Source: Rhineura floridana (Eukaryota; Chordata; Lepidosauria; Squamata; Rhineuridae). From it: a DNA stretch of 64,000 nucleotides. Position 1 is the first letter of the stretch. Every line of letters begins with the position of its first letter. The notes under the pieces are model-generated. The model saw only the letters and a program-made list of their open reading frames with translations. It did no database searches and had not been told where the DNA came from. This document shows, piece by piece, positions 62,945 to 64,000 of this stretch. Position numbers and translations under genes: made by a program. The stretch lies in the NCBI RefSeq assembly GCF_030035675.1, contig NC_084480.1, forward strand, positions 130,460,738 through 130,524,737. Reading direction: 5' to 3'.

Positions 62945-63110
62945 GTTGAGCTACAAACTCTTTTTTGCTAACAGAGTTTAGATTATTGTGGTACAGATTT
63001 TTCTCCCCTTGATCTTGCCCAATATTTGTAATGACTGCTCTCAGAACTAGATAGAAATCTGTACCACAATAATCTAAACTCTGTTAGCAAAAAAGAGTTT
63101 GTAGCTCAAC
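62945..63110. repeat. perfect 56-bp inverted repeat with 54-bp spacer
   Basis: The left arm 62945-63000 (gttgagctacaaactctttt to gtacagattt) is exactly complementary to 63055-63110 over all 56 bases. No target duplication or known family seen. Confidence 0.97.
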
Positions 63111-63114
63111 GTTA

Positions 63115-63585
63115 CGTTATATATATTAAACAACCTTTATTTGAAATATCATACATTACAAACCAAGAAAAGGAATAGAAGCAACATCTAAAAATAACAT
63201 GGCTCTTAACCGGATGGATGAAACGGAATAGAAATACTACTACTAACAATACGAGGAAGGGACTGGATTATAAACAAGAAACATTAAAAAGACCTGGGGG
63301 GGGGGTAGAAGGTAAGGGAAAACCGAGTATGTTATATATAAAGGGGAAGTGACAGATACAGATCATGAGAACCAAATAAAGGTATATTTTGTTGGAACTG
63401 CCCATCCATGCATTTGCCTATAGGTCATAAAAAGCCACCAGATGGCAGCAAAGTCCATTGGGTCCGCTAAACCTTTAAGCTCCTTAAGGTGATATGTCAG
63501 TTTTTCAGAAACAGCAAGGAAAAGAGTCTTTTGGAACCAAGTGTCCAATGAAACAGATGAGACATCTTTCTAACCCTGAGCCACA
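63115..63585 (-). mobile_element. possible L1 LINE 3' end
   Basis: A minus-strand frame (63548-63363) encodes TWFQKTLFLAVSEKLTYHLK and FAAIWWLFMTYRQMHG, reminiscent of the extreme C-terminus of L1 ORF2, followed by a 3' region ending in caaataaaggttg. The match is weak. Confidence 0.4.
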
Positions 63586-63596
63586 GTAAATCATGT

Positions 63597-63782
63597 GACA
63601 AAAATGGAAATGAACTACCTTCAAGTCATTCCCGACTTATGGCGACCCCCTATGAAGAGGGTTTTCATGAGGCTGAGAGGCAGTGACTGGCCCAAGGTCA
63701 CCCAGTGAGCTTCATGGCTATGTGGGGATTCGAACCCTGGTCTCCCAGGTCACCTTAACCACTACACCACACTGGCTCTCAT
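63597..63782 (-). mobile_element. Sauria SINE with intact head, internally deleted
   Basis: Flanked by a perfect 11-bp duplication gtaaatcatgt (63586-63596 and 63783-63793). The minus-strand head has gagccagtgtggtgtagtgg ttaag (A-box) and gggttcgaatcccc (B-box); the tail is gtcgccataagtcgggaatg acttgaagg. The segment between body and tail is shortened. Confidence 0.92.
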
Positions 63783-64000
63783 GTAAATCATGTAGCGATT
63801 AAGAAATAAACAATTATAAGGTAACTCCAAATTAGAGTCGACAAAAATAATGTAGGTTCCAAAGTGACTTCCCGTCCAATAATTAGACTAATTTCTCTAG
63901 TTACCGTACACCAAAATTCAAGAATATATTGACAACTCCAAATCATACGATAATAACTACCCCAGTCCTCACATCCCTGCCAACACAGGGGAGAACCTGA

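Noticed and set aside
63720-63780. tRNA-like A and B boxes as a tRNA gene
   Set aside because: They form the head of a Sauria SINE with target duplications; no tRNA fold is complete.

Overview
The window is vertebrate nuclear DNA, most likely from a squamate reptile (lizard or snake). It carries spliced GT-AG exons of one deeply conserved gene, embedded in dense transposon debris typical of squamates. That debris includes RTE-BovB LINEs, Sauria-type SINEs (tRNA-derived head plus BovB tail), CR1, L2 and L1 LINEs, a CR1-tailed tRNA SINE, many short hAT miniature elements with 8-bp target duplications, and pogo/Tigger-like miniatures with TA duplications. No prokaryotic genes, CRISPR arrays, tRNA or rRNA genes are present, and I recognised no retrovirus-like element.

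The only host gene I can support is ECPAS (KIAA0368, the ECM29 proteasome adaptor/scaffold), on the minus strand. I located 32 consecutive coding exons between 62032 and 12649. Their phases all agree and their lengths sum to 3762 bp, which is 1253 residues plus a TGA stop with no internal disruption. Compared from memory with the roughly 1845-residue human protein, this is the C-terminal two thirds; the promoter and N-terminal exons lie beyond the right edge. The 3' UTR runs left from 12648, with a proximal AATAAA at 12521-12526 and a distal one at 9662-9667, so about 3 kb between 9.64 and 12.65 kb is probably UTR and is almost free of repeats.

Layout: 1-9.64 kb is downstream intergenic DNA holding L2, L1, SINE and miniature-element fragments. 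9.64-12.65 kb is 3' UTR. 12.65-62.0 kb is ECPAS exons and introns. The introns hold a 5'-truncated CR1 (14.7-15.8 kb), a young-looking L2 with a 404-codon open reverse transcriptase (22.3-23.7 kb), a 1.1-kb hAT remnant (29.1-30.2 kb), a long inverted repeat followed by a purine-rich tandem array (31.7-33.9 kb), a Tigger-like element swollen by a 44-bp minisatellite (35.4-36.0 kb), a decayed L2 (40.1-41.1 kb) and a BovB 3' end (51.2-51.6 kb). 62.0-64.0 kb is the intron upstream of the first visible exon and contains a perfect 56-bp inverted repeat.

I found no new multi-gene system. The observations most worth a second look concern genome structure: a SINE that appears to join a new tRNA-like head to the BovB/Sauria tail, the perfect intronic hairpin, a hAT element carrying a BED zinc finger and a second copy of its own end, the repeat-swollen elements, and an in-frame 37-codon extension past one splice donor. 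All family assignments were made by eye from remembered consensus sequences.
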